This document shows, one piece after another, positions 23,547-35,214 of a stretch of 64,000 nucleotides of DNA. The stretch spans positions 1-64,000 of the forward strand of contig JAIXMF010000032.1 in the NCBI GenBank assembly GCA_025201365.1. The letters run 5' to 3'. Every line of letters begins with the position of its first letter. Positions within the stretch are counted from its first letter, which is position 1. A program made the translations under genes and the position numbers. This stretch comes from Syncephalis plumigaleata. Its lineage: Eukaryota; Zoopagomycota; Zoopagomycetes; Zoopagales; Piptocephalidaceae. Below the pieces are notes generated by a model, which was not told where the DNA came from, searched no databases, and worked only from the letters and a program-made list of their open reading frames with translations.

Positions 23547-24632
23547 ATGACAACAACAACAGAGAAACATACGTGCCTATGTGATCATCGACATCATTGG
23601 TATTACGTGCACGCACAAATCCACTAATATCAATGACCAACTACAATTGTGTGATGTAGCAGATAACCAACATGCTGTTTTCATCCTTTTTCTTTTCTCG
23701 TTCTATGTTGACACACGTATTATTCATACAGCAAATGAACGGTGTAGATTAAGCGCTGGACGCATTACTATTTTACTCCTTCATCGCATCAATCCCATTC
23801 CATCGGTGCAATGGTATGACACGCAAAAAATAAGCCGATGGATGACTGTTCGCCTTTCTTATACTACTATTTCTCAGTTATGGTTAGTGGCTGTTCCTTT
23901 ATGCAGCACTACTCCTTAACGCTCGTTTAATATCACTATTACTTGCGTGCACGGTCTGTTCTTTACTATAACTATCATTACCATTACTTGCAGCTATGCT
24001 TTATCAATTTCAATTTCATTTCTTTTGTTTCTGTTTCTATTATATTTGCATTTATCCTCATTAGCACTGCTCTCTCCTTTGCATTCACTCACTCGCTCAC
24101 TCACTCATTATTCGACAAGAAGGAACGTCATATTTACGATTGTGGTAAGAAGTATAGTGGTTGTTACCGTTACTCATTGCTAGTCTCATCGTGTCACATT
24201 CATATGCCTAATCACCGTTTAAATTTATTACTCACTTTGCAGTAATTATTTGACGGTAAGTGTATGCAAATGTCAATGGGACATCATTCGAATGATTCAG
24301 CTTTCAATTCGCGATCACCATTTACTATTACAAGTACGCATGTATGGATCACTCCTCCTCCTACATAGCTTGTCGTGACGTTTCATCCCATTAACATGGT
24401 GTATAAGGCAATTTTTGAGCAGGAAATTGTACACCATGAATCGCGTAATACATATCACATCAACGATTAGGTATTACTACTATACACATACATACATACA
24501 TACATACATATCATAACACGATCATTCTATCGACACACACACAAACAAACAATAACAACAAATATGTATTGGTTTTTTGTAGAAGTTTTTTTAATCAATG
24601 AATTTTTGCTTCTTTACAAGCACAACAATGTT
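23547..24632. other. Intergenic between convergent genes
   Basis: Contains the 3' flanks of the kinase and of RIO1. It is pyrimidine-rich around 23940-24110, with a CATA microsatellite near 24485-24511. No gene recognised. Confidence 0.55.
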
Positions 24633-27380
24633 TTACTTTTTCTTGCCCTTGCCCTTTGCCGTCAATTTCTCTCGACGCTTCTTTACAGCCTTGGGCATTT
24701 TTGTTTTTCGTCGTTCGCGGGCAGCCTCTTTAGATTGCTGTTTACGCTCCTAAAAGTCCATGGTAGTATATGTGCACATTATAATGATAGTAATAGATAT
24801 ACAACAGAAACACCATTCATTAATAAGCTTATTATAAATTATGATATTTCTACTTACTTTACGTGCTTCAGTCGATTCATGTCGCTTGCCACGCAATGGT
24901 TTCTCTTTACGACGACGCCATCGTTCTGTGCTATCCTCGTCAGAATCATCTTCATCCGAGTCATCTGAATCGTATGAATCATCAAATTCAGATGTAGATT
25001 CTAGATCGGATGTGATTGCTTCTAGTTTGACGGTAACATTCTCTTTATCATTAAATCGCACATGCTTATCAGCTAATTCCTTAGATTCTGGTGTCAATAT
25101 CGTTGTAGTATCAGGTTCTGTAGACGTTACAGTCGTGGCAATACTGACAGGAGCATGTTTATCGGTTATAATAGACGATTTAGTAGGTGATGTTGATGAT
25201 GCAGATGAAATGGAATCAGTATTATTCGTAGTTACAGTGCTTAATCCAGTCAATTTATGATAAATTAACTGAATAAAATGATAATCGATCATATTAGTAA
25301 TTAGTACTCGATGTATAAATAAGATTACTAGTCTCCTGCTTACTTGATCTGTTTCTCCCTTATGAATACGATTGACATCTCGTTCAACGTCGATAACCTC
25401 GTCTAACGTGCGTGGTAAGTAGGACTGTTGGAATACAGCCTCATCCACTTGATCAGTGCCATCTTCATCTATCGGTCTATCTTGTATCATTTGTTCAATC
25501 TTCATACATATGCGTATATATATACACACACAGGTCATTTTAGTTTGTATCATTGTACATCATCCAATTAGATTAACGACTTACTCGATCCAATTCTCGC
25601 TCGACAGCCTCGTCATCATTACCGAATGCCGTACTAGTGATAAAGTCGAATAATTCGGTAAGCTTCATTACTTGCACGTTATGACGACGGAAGTAATCGT
25701 TTGCATTCTGACAATCTTTACGTAGGAAATCCATGGCGTGTGGATGATCATGTTCCACTGATTGCGACACATCGATAATATACAGAGTACGGGCATGGTA
25801 TCTATATATATATATATATATAATGTAAGCACACTACAATACAGTGTATTCTGCAAAATAGACTACTTACAAAATATTGTACTCGCTCAGATCGGCATGT
25901 ACCAACCGACACACCTGGTAAAGCGTACGCATTACCTTGACTAATTGACGATACAACTCGGGATATCGCGAGGAAGCAATAACCGCATCTTTAAGTCGTG
26001 GATACGCCCTAGCATTGTACATGTAAGTCGCTATTGTCTAATGTAATCCACTATGACGATTATGCAATAACTAACTCACCAGCCATCCTCTCCACCGAGG
26101 AACTCCATAAGCAGTACGTGTTGACGTAGCAGTAATGGTGATGGACAAGGAATGCCCGCCTGATGAAGACGCTTCAAGTTGCGCATCTCCTTTTCCGCCC
26201 ATACTTTGACCATCTTACGTGGATTATGCTTGTTGTAGCCATGACGAAATCGGAATTCACCTGTCACATATCGATCGCGATCCTTAAAGGTGAGAATCGA
26301 TGTCTTGTACACCTTGATGGCACGATGTTGACCATCTTCAGTAGTGGCATGGTAGACATTGGCCTATTGCCATATACAAGAGGGAAAATATGAAGATTAA
26401 CGAACTATACACGAGTAAATACGCGATAGACTAGCTAGCCTACCTCTTTGCCGGTCGATATGCACCCGTTGATCTCGTAGATGATATTACGATTAAGCAA
26501 TTTGAACAGGATAATTCGAGTGCGTGGATCTAGTACTTGTTCTACCGTAGCACGATCCGCTTTATCCGTAGTACGATGTCTAGATGATCATTGTTAGAAT
26601 TCCATTATATATAACTCGATTACCAGACAGTCATTTACCGATCTCCTTGCGCTTTCTTGGAACTTAGCTTGATATCACTCGCTACAGAAGCGGATATCGA
26701 TTTCAAATGATTACCATTATTATTACCGCCGTAACTGGCACCACTTGTATGGCTTAGTTCATCTGTTGTAATAATAATAAATCAGTCGATCTAGTCATTG
26801 TATAATATGTGTACACCCACCTAAATGAATACGATGCGCGTACTTGCTTAAGCTTGCAAGTTGACTATCGATAGTTGATGCATTGTTGCGCTGCTCAGTT
26901 GTCGTCGGTGCAGCTATGTTGTTTTTTGGGACTGACGCATTTTGTCGTTTTGCCGCGAGTGACATGGCATGTACCGCTTGTCCTTTAATGACCACTGGTG
27001 TCATGCCAGTAGTTTGACCCTTACTCGTATCATCGCTATGATTGCGATTCGTGTTCGTGTTAACAAGTTGACGTAGTCGATTATACTGTTTGGTAAAGTC
27101 TTATAACATCCATCATACGTTTATTAGCATAACATCTTGATGTATTTATCATGGCATCTTTATTACCTCCTGTGGCTTCTGCCCATGCATCGGCCGCATT
27201 CAAATCGTCTTCAATGGCTTCGTCGTCCTCGTCATAGTAATAATCGCTGTATTCACTATCATCGCTATTTGCAACGACATCTGACGTAGACCAACTGTCG
27301 ACTATTTTCGTAGGTGCCACTGTGGTGGACTCTGGTTCATTTACCTCTTCTGCATCGCTAAACTGATGTTCCGCGTACAT
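24633..27380 (-). CDS. RIO1: RIO1 atypical kinase/ATPase (40S maturation)
   Basis: Ten exons: 27380-27167, 27099-26821, 26762-26639, 26579-26444, 26363-26080, 26008-25871, 25801-25585, 25499-25344, 25268-24858 and 24749-24633, giving 691 aa. All phases close. RIO1 acts in late 40S subunit maturation in the cytoplasm. Seen: acidic N-terminus, [14 protein letters not shown], the RIO signature ([59 protein letters not shown]), [10 protein letters not shown], catalytic VHADLSEYN (Asp385, Asn390), metal-binding IIDVSQ (Asp402), and the basic C-terminus with [20 protein letters not shown]. The last 39 codons lie in a separate exon. The Ser/Thr/Asp-rich region in exon 9 is a lineage-specific insert. 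Introns are 58-90 bp, one ending in an AT microsatellite. Confidence 0.97.
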
Positions 27381-27715
27381 GACGACTATAAAGTAGCAAA
27401 CGGATAGAGTAAACTTTGTAAAATAAATGCATCAATAAAATTTTTGTTCTTTTTTCTGTATTTTAAATGTGATTGTGTGAAATCAGATCTATTCAATGCA
27501 CATCTCTAACGCTTGACACGATGTAACAAGTGGGATGGAACCTTGTACCATTTGATTGTACACAAAAGAAAGAGGCTGCCTACTGTTATAATATGGTTTG
27601 TATTAGTTTTTATTAGAAGAAAGTCAATAATAATGATAGTGATAGTGACAATGCAATTGCATAAGGGTATATTCATTTGTATGCTGTTATTGATGTATTG
27701 CTGTTGATGATGTGA
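27381..27715. other. Promoter region of RIO1 and 3' flank of the next gene
   Basis: Spacer between RIO1 and the upstream minus-strand gene. AT-rich; no coding region seen. Confidence 0.5.
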
Positions 27716-28045
27716 TTATATCGATTTATCATTGCTTGATCCACTACCTAGTCGACTGCCGATAGTGTGCATCGCCAACTGTTCACCGTAACTTTTGCCC
27801 ATGGTGTTCATCGGTCCTTGCATATCTTCGAATCCGTTTACTTCTTGCTCGGCCTGTGTATCCGCGTAGTTATTATCCGACTCTTGTTGAGCGGTGCGAG
27901 AAGCCGTGATAGGTGTGTCGTCGCCATTCGTAGTGCGATCGAAATCATTGCGCCTTCTATGACTTGTTGGATGAGCATCAACCGTGGCCATTGTTGTTGC
28001 GAATAAGACGACCATAGCGCCAAATAGCAAGTTGGAGACCTTCAT
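27716..28045 (-). CDS. Small secreted protein, 109 aa
   Basis: A single exon. Residues 1-24 form a signal peptide (MKVSNLLFGAMVVLFATTMA with cleavage expected after VDA). The mature part is hydrophilic, rich in Asn, Asp, Gln and Gly, without cysteines, and includes a basic HRRRNDF motif near the new N-terminus. No family is recognised. A good TATA box lies about 115 bp upstream. Small secreted proteins without homologues are common in fungi that interact with hosts or prey; any such role here is inference. Confidence 0.7.
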   Translation of the reverse strand: MKVSNLLFGAMVVLFATTMATVDAHPTSHRRRNDFDRTTNGDDTPITASRTAQQESDNNYADTQAEQEVNGFEDMQGPMNTMGKSYGEQLAMHTIGSRLGSGSSNDKSI

Positions 28046-28159
28046 ATTAGTTGAGGAGTGTTGTATTAGAGTTTAAATGGTAGTAGGTGAGTAGTTGATG
28101 CAAGTGCTTGAGTGCGATACGGATGAGGAATGTCTTTTTGTCACATTGATCGATGATGT

Positions 28160-28167
28160 TATTTATA
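28160..28167 (-). promoter_or_regulatory. TATA box of the small secreted protein gene
   Basis: Minus-strand TATAAATA in CCTTATAAATAACAT, about 115 bp upstream of the ATG at 28045. Match is to the consensus; the transcription start was not observed. Confidence 0.55.
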
Positions 28168-28855
28168 AGGACATTGTCGGCACATATTTGCTCGACTGTC
28201 CCCGTTCCTTGCAGCGCATACTCGCCTAGTACTTCCGCCCCCGGACTGGTATGAATCCTTGTGCGGTGTCAACCTGTGCAGAGCGTGACTCCAGTTTGCA
28301 GCATGTATGTAACAGAATCAGGTTTGCCAAAATCCATATATTCACACCATTGATTAGACGGGGCAATGGAAAAAGAATCCGCGTGCCCTCTACCTTCTAT
28401 AAACTCTTCCAACAAGTCACAAGTTTCAAATGACCAAGTGTCCTTGTTGAGGGTTAATCATTCACCATTGGTGTGTTAACGAATCCGTTAATCCAAGGTC
28501 AACAATTAACCATTACCGAGCAGCACTGACATCGACGGCAGTAATGTTTTACTTGTTAAACACACGAGTGATGGCAAGGTATTATCCTTTAGTGTAATAA
28601 AGCAATTAGCATAATTTGAAATCCAGTTTACATGCAACTAAATGAGGCTACCAGCTAGCAAACACGGGAGGTATAGACAAATGTCTCCAATTACACACGT
28701 AGATAACTAGCAATTTATTAAGGTAATCAAGGCAGTATACTAATGGCTAGGGATATATTATTACTATTACTATTGAATAAAAAGATAGACTTGCTTTGCT
28801 GAACAAACTGGTACATGTACGTATATCAATTTATCGAAATAAAAGTACATTACTC
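28168..28855. other. Intergenic, no gene seen
   Basis: AT-rich spacer between the small secreted protein gene's promoter and the 3' end of beta-tubulin (AATAAAAGTACATTAC near 28838). No gene recognised. Confidence 0.5.
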
Positions 28856-30184
28856 CTATTCTTCTTCGTCTTCGTCCAAATAGTCGATATCTTCCGCTGT
28901 TGCCTCCTGGTATTGTTGGTATTCCGATATCAAGTCATTCATGTTTGACCGTGCCTCCGTAAACTCCATGACGTCCATTCCTTCATCGGTATACCAGTGC
29001 ATAAACGCTCTTCTCTTGTACATCGAGTTGAACTGCTCTACAATGCGCTTATACATTTCTTGTATTGCCGTGGTATTCCCGATGAATGTCGAGGACATCC
29101 TCAAACCAACGGGTGGGACGTCGCACACCGCCGTCTTGACATTATTCGGAATCCATTCGACGAACATGGTACTTTTCTTGTTTTGAATTTGTAACATTTC
29201 CTCGTCCACCTCCTTCATCGATATCCTTCCCCGGAATATTGTTGCAACGGCGAGGTACCGACCAAGACTTGGATTGGCTGCTCCCATTAGGTTTTCCGGG
29301 CTAAACAACTGCTGCGTTAGTTCCGAAACAGTGACAGGTCTATATTGCTGCGAGCTACGCGAGGTCAGTGGTGCAAAGCCCACCATGAAGAAGTGAAGCC
29401 GAGGGAATGGCACCAAGTTGACGGCCGTCTTACGCATATCCGAGTTCAACTGACCCGGGAAGCGTAGGCAGGTGGTGACACCCGACATGACCATCGAGAC
29501 GAGATGGTTCAGGTCACCGTAGGATGGATTCGACACCTTTAGCGTACGGAAACAGATGTCATAAAGCGCTTCATTATCGATACAGAAGGTCATGTCCGAG
29601 TTCTCGACCAGCTGATGCATCGAGAGCGTGGCGTTGTAAGGCTCCACCACGGTGTCGGACACCTTTGGCGAGGGCAGTACGGAGAACGTGCACAGTATAC
29701 GATCGGGGTATTCCTCGCGCACTTTGGAAGTAAGTAGCGTGCCCATGCCGGAACCCGTGCCACCGCCGAGGGAATGAGTAAGCTGGAAACCCTGTAGACT
29801 GTCGCATGCCTCCGTTTCCTTTCGAACTGCCTCGATGACGTTGTCCACAAGTTCCGCGCCCTCCGTGTAATGACCTTTGGCCCAGTTGTTGCCTGCGCCC
29901 GATTGACCGTGGATAAAGCTATCCGGACGGAATAGTCTGCCATATTCGCCCTGCCGAATAACATCCATAGTACCGGGTTCCAGATCGACGAGAACGGCTC
30001 GCGGTACGTATTTGCCTCGACTACCCTCGGTGTAGTAGACGTCGATACGTTCGAGCTGCTCTTTGAGCGATCCATTGTAGCTGCCCGTAGGATCGATGCC
30101 GTGCTCATTGGAAATAACCTCCCAGAACTTGGATCCAATCTGGTTGCCGCACTGACCCGCTTGAATATGAACAATTTCACGCAT
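28856..30184 (-). CDS. Beta-tubulin, intronless, divergent
   Basis: One uninterrupted exon of 442 aa starting [10 protein letters not shown], the canonical beta-tubulin start. The frame remains open upstream through a CA microsatellite, but that extension has no ATG. GTP-binding motifs are intact: GGGTGSGMG (tubulin signature), [16 protein letters not shown] and [14 protein letters not shown], and the tail is acidic ([12 protein letters not shown]). The protein forms microtubules with alpha-tubulin. Differences from typical fungal beta-tubulin are many (for example [20 protein letters not shown] and [10 protein letters not shown]). Residue 198 is Met where Glu is near-invariant ([16 protein letters not shown]), while Phe167 and Phe200 are kept. 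In a genome where most genes have introns, a single-exon copy suggests a retro-derived or secondary isoform (inference). Confidence 0.95.
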   Translation of the reverse strand: MREIVHIQAGQCGNQIGSKFWEVISNEHGIDPTGSYNGSLKEQLERIDVYYTEGSRGKYVPRAVLVDLEPGTMDVIRQGEYGRLFRPDSFIHGQSGAGNNWAKGHYTEGAELVDNVIEAVRKETEACDSLQGFQLTHSLGGGTGSGMGTLLTSKVREEYPDRILCTFSVLPSPKVSDTVVEPYNATLSMHQLVENSDMTFCIDNEALYDICFRTLKVSNPSYGDLNHLVSMVMSGVTTCLRFPGQLNSDMRKTAVNLVPFPRLHFFMVGFAPLTSRSSQQYRPVTVSELTQQLFSPENLMGAANPSLGRYLAVATIFRGRISMKEVDEEMLQIQNKKSTMFVEWIPNNVKTAVCDVPPVGLRMSSTFIGNTTAIQEMYKRIVEQFNSMYKRRAFMHWYTDEGMDVMEFTEARSNMNDLISEYQQYQEATAEDIDYLDEDEEE

Positions 30185-31151
30185 TGTGATATATGTATGT
30201 ATGTATGTGTATGTGTGTGTGTGTGTGTACACTTGGTTGAATAACAATTAAGCTGATACAGTAGATAGATATTACTAGGCACAATAATTATCAAGAGCAA
30301 TATTGACTGCTGTGGTTTATTCAATGGTATTTAAACTAGACGCACATTCGCAGTCCAGCGTAAAGAACAAAGAATACACCTGCACTAACTGGTTTGACAA
30401 TGAACTTGTTGGTGTAACCGTTGCATGTCTTGTTGCATATCATTTTTCTAAATGACGATACTGTTGCCATTCATCCGAACACACGACAATCCCCAATACA
30501 TTGAGCCATTCACATACTTGACGCTTGTATTGATAGACGCATTAAACAAACGTCATCTTGGATGCATTGTTTGGTATCGCATAAATAAACAATAAATAGT
30601 ATCAGAGTAAGTGAATGAGTCGTTATAGGGTGTATGGTCAATTTCAACGATTAATTGCGCAATACAAGAAACAATGCATGGCCTATACTTTGAAATGATA
30701 AGTTAAGCCATGCTATAAACAACGCATGATTTTCGTGTACCACAATAAATTATGCACAGTTGTCTGCAACATAAGTTTGCATGTGTATGTTATAGGTTAT
30801 TATGAGTAACCGCATGGCATATGAGTATGTACGGTGATCCACGCAACTGCCAAAGTGTTTTCCACTTTTACATTTACATTTATTCCTTAATGTAAACTTA
30901 TCAATTCTATTCATTATAATAAAGCTGGTTTTATCCACCTGGTAATATATAAAACGATATTGTGTTAATTATCAGTAATTAAAAGATTAATTATCAATAA
31001 AAGCAAAAGTTAAAGGCCAACTCTGTCAACAGGTTGAAGTCATGCACGTAGAACAAACATAAAAAGGGCTTAGTATATCTGTTATTCTAACATCGTTTTT
31101 TATTTTAATTCTAATGTCAAAACGATGTACGTTCATCCCTGAGCTTGTGCA
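30185..31151. other. Tubulin upstream region and 3' flank of the peptidase gene
   Basis: A CA/TACA microsatellite lies directly upstream of the tubulin ATG (30190-30230), and a weak TATA-like TTTAAATA sits near 30330 on the minus strand. The rest is AT-rich without recognisable coding sequence. Confidence 0.5.
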
Positions 31152-33598
31152 TTATTTTGTAATGACAGGCGTGACTTGCAGCTTGTCAATGGCAAATGCC
31201 AATTGCATGGCGGTATCCATAATGGATGCGTGATCACTTGCATCACCAACTAGACAACATCATCTATTAGTATAGAAATACGTGGAGGAAAGGAATAGTA
31301 TACTACTTACAATGACCGGCATTATCATTCATTAGCAGTGTGATGGTATGCGGATCGTTATCATGCTGTGGATTCTCGACATTACTAGCACGCAACTTGG
31401 CCACCCATTTAGATGGATCTATTATTATTATAGTAGCAGCAATCATATTGGACATATTAATACGATTGATCTCACTCTGCTTATTATGCGATTTGCAACT
31501 TACCCCAGTATAATACACGTGGATCATTACGCCCTGCAGTGACCAGTATGTTGGGATACTTGACATCAGGATTGATGTTCTCGTAAGGGGAATAGGAACG
31601 GATGTGATCGTAATATTTCTTAGTATTTTCCATGAGTCCCCAGTCCCTTTTATTGATAGATGCAAGAGGCTTCGTAGTATCCAATGCGCCTGTTAGTACG
31701 TCTACGCATGGTACTATATCGTATAATAAACATTAGTTTCTTTTTTATATGTACATATATTATATCGTATTACGCTAAAGCTTACCGTTTAAAATGGCCA
31801 CTTTCGCAATATTAGGTCGTTTATTAAGGACTGCTCCCATCAGTATGCCACCAGCACTTCTGCCTTGAATGACCAGCAGGTCGTGTCGAGTATATTTGTC
31901 GTTCACCAGCATGTCGGCAACTGATATGAAATCAGCAAAAGCGTTCTTCTTATTGACGCCTGTTCCGTCATGCCACCATTGCGCGCCAAATTCACCGCCA
32001 CCACGTATATGTGCGATTGCATAGATGAATCCACGATTAAGTAATGAGATGGTGCTCCACGTAAAATTCGGATTAAAGTAGAATCCATAGGCGCCATAGC
32101 CGTATAGCCATAATGGATTAGTGCCATCTTGCTTCATTAACGTTCGTTTATAGGCAATCGTAACGGGAATCTTCAAGGGGGGTGCACCTGGCCTTGCACT
32201 ATAAGTTGCTGTAATAACTTTGGTGACATAATCCGATTCCTTATGACTGGCAACTGTATAGGCGTGTAATGGTTTTGGCATCCCTGTTGCCATATTATAT
32301 TGAAGAACGGTAGGCGGTGTAATCAGCGAGGCATAGGTAAACTCTAATATATTGTCTTCGTATGTCCATTTTTCCGGACCGAGAATAGAGTAAGACTCGC
32401 CTGGCGGATCAATTATACGTGGTACGGTGTTTGGTTGCAATCTACCACTCTTGTCAAAGTTGTACACCTTAATCTTTGGCGCTAGTCCTATCCTCTCGAT
32501 AATGACGAAATGATTGCGAAATGCATAGGTTTCACTGCGACGTCCCAGAACAGCGACACCTGCATGCTTATAAGCATTGATGTCGGCTAGTTTGTCGGCA
32601 TCGCAAATGACAAGTGGCGCCGAGTCCTCTTGATTATCCAGTGCATTGAAGGTAAATAGAAATTGACTATTAAGATGATCGATCTTTCGCATGTAACCGT
32701 CAAATGCCTCGGGAAACGATTTCAACTCATTGAACGTGTCGCTTGCTATAGAAAGGAAGTGCCACTTGTTTGATAATTTAGTTACAAATATAAACTGGCC
32801 GCTACTCGATTTTTGTAATGTAATCCTCGATACTTCCTTGTTGTAAGCATTCGAGCCGACAATGGATGTTGTCGCAGCATTGGCAATGGTATACCGGAAT
32901 AGATCATGCTTACGTCTATTATTAGGATCTATACGTGTGTAAACGATGCTTCTTCCCGTGGCGGACCATTCAAATGTATGTACTGCATGATCAATCTTAT
33001 GAATGATTTTGCCTGAATTGTGCTCCATGATATAGAGCGTGTATATCTCATCGCCGATAGCATCTATGGTGAAGGCGAGCAACTTTTCACCCGGTCCCAT
33101 GTCGATCTTTTTCACTTTTCCAGGTATACCACCAAATTTATTAACATCGAGTACTAATGCCTTGTCGGCATTAGACATGCCATTACGTTGTCTGTAATAG
33201 GCGGGGTAAAGCATGTTGGCCTCTTGCTGAGTAAAGTATCGATAATTGCGGGAACTCCATGCGTGCACCTCTTGATTGAACGTCCTAGCAAGTAGCTCGT
33301 TGCTAATTTGTGTCTTAAGCCGTTCACTACGCTTGAGGGTCTTTAGAGCGTAGTCTCCTTCATTCCTGAAGAACTGCTTTACATCCTCGCTATTTGGATC
33401 TTCATTCTTGATCCATTGATAGGGATCATTAATACTCTCGTCGAAATATTGATATTTAAATGGTTTTATTTTCGTTTTCGGCGCTTCTATCGTTATCGTT
33501 TGTGGATTGCCTTTGGAGAGAGAGCCCCATGATAAATTCGTACCAAGTATAAGTGTAAAAAACACTAATGGTATAATAACACGGTAATACCTTATCAT
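31152..33598 (-). CDS. Oligopeptidase B-like serine peptidase (S9A) with signal peptide
   Basis: Exons 33598-31786, 31713-31504, 31418-31311 and 31249-31152 give 742 aa. Prolyl-oligopeptidase family enzymes cut short peptides inside a beta-propeller cavity; the B type prefers Lys/Arg. Seen: N-terminal hydrophobic segment RVIIPLVFFTLILGTNLSWG (signal peptide), NDPYQWIKNED, propeller, then the catalytic domain YGYGAYGFYFNPNFTWS, RGGGEFGAQWWHDG, nucleophile Ser581 in QGRSAGGILMGAVLN, Asp668 in GRNDPRVLYW and His710 in DNAGH. The GRSAGG form of the nucleophile motif is typical of oligopeptidase B. Full length and apparently active. Most family members are cytosolic, so a secretion signal is notable. 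Each exon junction preserves a conserved motif. Confidence 0.92.
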
Positions 33599-34173
33599 GT
33601 TCGTTAGTTGTTAAAGAGAGAGAGAGAGCGTGTATACGGCGTATGATAAGAAAAGAAAAGTACATTGCAAAACGATAGTAAATATTTGATTTAAATAATG
33701 GCATTTTTTATTGTTGCTGCTGCTGCTGTATACTAATTAGGAATGCATGATTCAAAAAACCAGTCAGAAATTGCTAGATTGAAACTAATCTCATTATGAT
33801 GGAATACTAAAATGGTAAATCGGAGAATGAGACATCCGTTGATTGGCGCTGGGTTGAAACTGGCATGGAACCGGCATTGCTTGCTGCATCTAATGGAAAC
33901 ATTGTAAAGAACACAGTAAAATATGCTAGATTGATTGATCTTATGGATGCGTTGTTGTAACTTGAAGAAATGAATGGGGGATTTTATTACATATATATTG
34001 CTTTTTTAATATAGTAGAAGCCGTATAAGCTTGAGATCAACGTTTGCGTGTTATATACGGTAGTGATGTCAAGATGAAGTATGACAGATGTGGTCTAATT
34101 GGTTTGCAAACTATAAAGGGCTAGAAATTCGTACAAAGACGTTGCGAAAACAGCAAGATACAAGAAAATAATG
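33599..34173. other. Intergenic
   Basis: Peptidase upstream region with a GA run (33616-33629) and a CTG run (33712-33729). A 31-codon open frame on the minus strand (about 33811-33906, ending DVSFSDLPF) looks protein-like but has no partner exon; not called. Confidence 0.45.
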
Positions 34174-35214
34174 CTAGTAATAGTTGGGTCCATTTAAGCA
34201 AATCTCCACATCCTCCTCTTCATCACCATCGCCATCATACTCGTGATCCGAAAGTGATGTGGTGGTAGTGTTAGTGGTGGTGGTATACATATGACGATAG
34301 GAGTGCGAGCTTAACAATGGTAATGGTGTTATCGAACGCTCCATAGACATGGCGGTTATAGATGGTTCTATTGTACATCGATTTGAAAATGCATTAACGA
34401 GCGTTGCTATTCCATCGTCGTTACTATTGCCGCTATTGCTCGTCGTATTGATATCGCTGTCTGTATCGGTGGTATACTGGTCAAAGTAATGATCACACGA
34501 AACATTCCATGCAACGGCTGCCGCACCGTCATGATCAGCTCTACGAAACATCTCTGTCCACCTTGATCGTTCCGATAGCGGTACTGCCTCGAGGAATCGT
34601 AATCGTGCCACAAGACACTCGTTATAGGGTTGTAGCTGACGATTTAACGCGTAGAGTGCTTGCTGCTGACGCGTTGATCGATCAATGACGGCATTTGCAT
34701 CGATCGGATGATTATACTCGCTATTATTGCTATGACTACTGCTGCCACTTGCTGCGGAATAGGTGCGGCGACGTGTTGGATGCTCTCGTCGACGATCACG
34801 CTTTCGACGTGGTACCGAGAAGGACAGACTGTTGGCCACGAAATGACGACTACTCGCTGCTAGTTTCTTTTGTGTACGTCGCATGGTAGCTGATAAATTG
34901 CTGGTCGCGGTAGTGGATGCAGCCGATGAGATGGGCGTGTCAGCACGAGTAGATCGCCAACGCTTGGTAAATCGACGACTCCATCGGCATGTATGCTTGC
35001 GCGGTTCATTTATCATATTGACGTTCTGCACCGTGCAAGAGGACATGAACTTTTCATGAAGCGTTACAAGCTGAATCTCTGTTGCAATTGTCGAAGAAGT
35101 AGTAAATGAAGCGGAAGAAGTAGTAGCGCCAACGGTAATTGCTGGACTGTCTAGATTGGTGTAGCGAGTTTTGGTTTTGCTGTTATTGAAATAATTGCTA
35201 TGCAGTTGTTGCAT
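34174..35214 (-). CDS. Unrecognised Ser/Thr- and Arg-rich protein, 346 aa
   Basis: A single open exon. The N-terminus is Ser/Thr-rich. The middle has clusters of basic residues (SRRFTKRWRSTR, RRKRDRRREHPTRRRTY), possibly nuclear-localising. An ordered-looking helical segment lies near residues 180-240 (RQQQALYALNRQLQPYNECL, ARLRFLEAVPLSERSRWTEM). The C-terminus has poly-Thr and an acidic stretch (DGDGDEEEDVEI). No known domain is visible. Support is the length of the frame and the ordered segment. Confidence 0.6.
   Translation of the reverse strand: MQQLHSNYFNNSKTKTRYTNLDSPAITVGATTSSASFTTSSTIATEIQLVTLHEKFMSSCTVQNVNMINEPRKHTCRWSRRFTKRWRSTRADTPISSAASTTATSNLSATMRRTQKKLAASSRHFVANSLSFSVPRRKRDRRREHPTRRRTYSAASGSSSHSNNSEYNHPIDANAVIDRSTRQQQALYALNRQLQPYNECLVARLRFLEAVPLSERSRWTEMFRRADHDGAAAVAWNVSCDHYFDQYTTDTDSDINTTSNSGNSNDDGIATLVNAFSNRCTIEPSITAMSMERSITPLPLLSSHSYRHMYTTTTNTTTTSLSDHEYDGDGDEEEDVEICLNGPNYY

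Noticed and set aside
30184-30247. N-terminal extension of beta-tubulin by 21 codons
   Set aside because: It reads through a CA microsatellite, has no ATG, and MREI is the universal beta-tubulin start.
29590-30324. 244-codon frame antisense-phase to beta-tubulin
   Set aside because: Out-of-frame shadow of a conserved gene on the same strand.
33811-33906. 31-codon frame ending SFSDLPF, looked like a terminal exon
   Set aside because: No upstream exon or donor within usual intron length could be matched.
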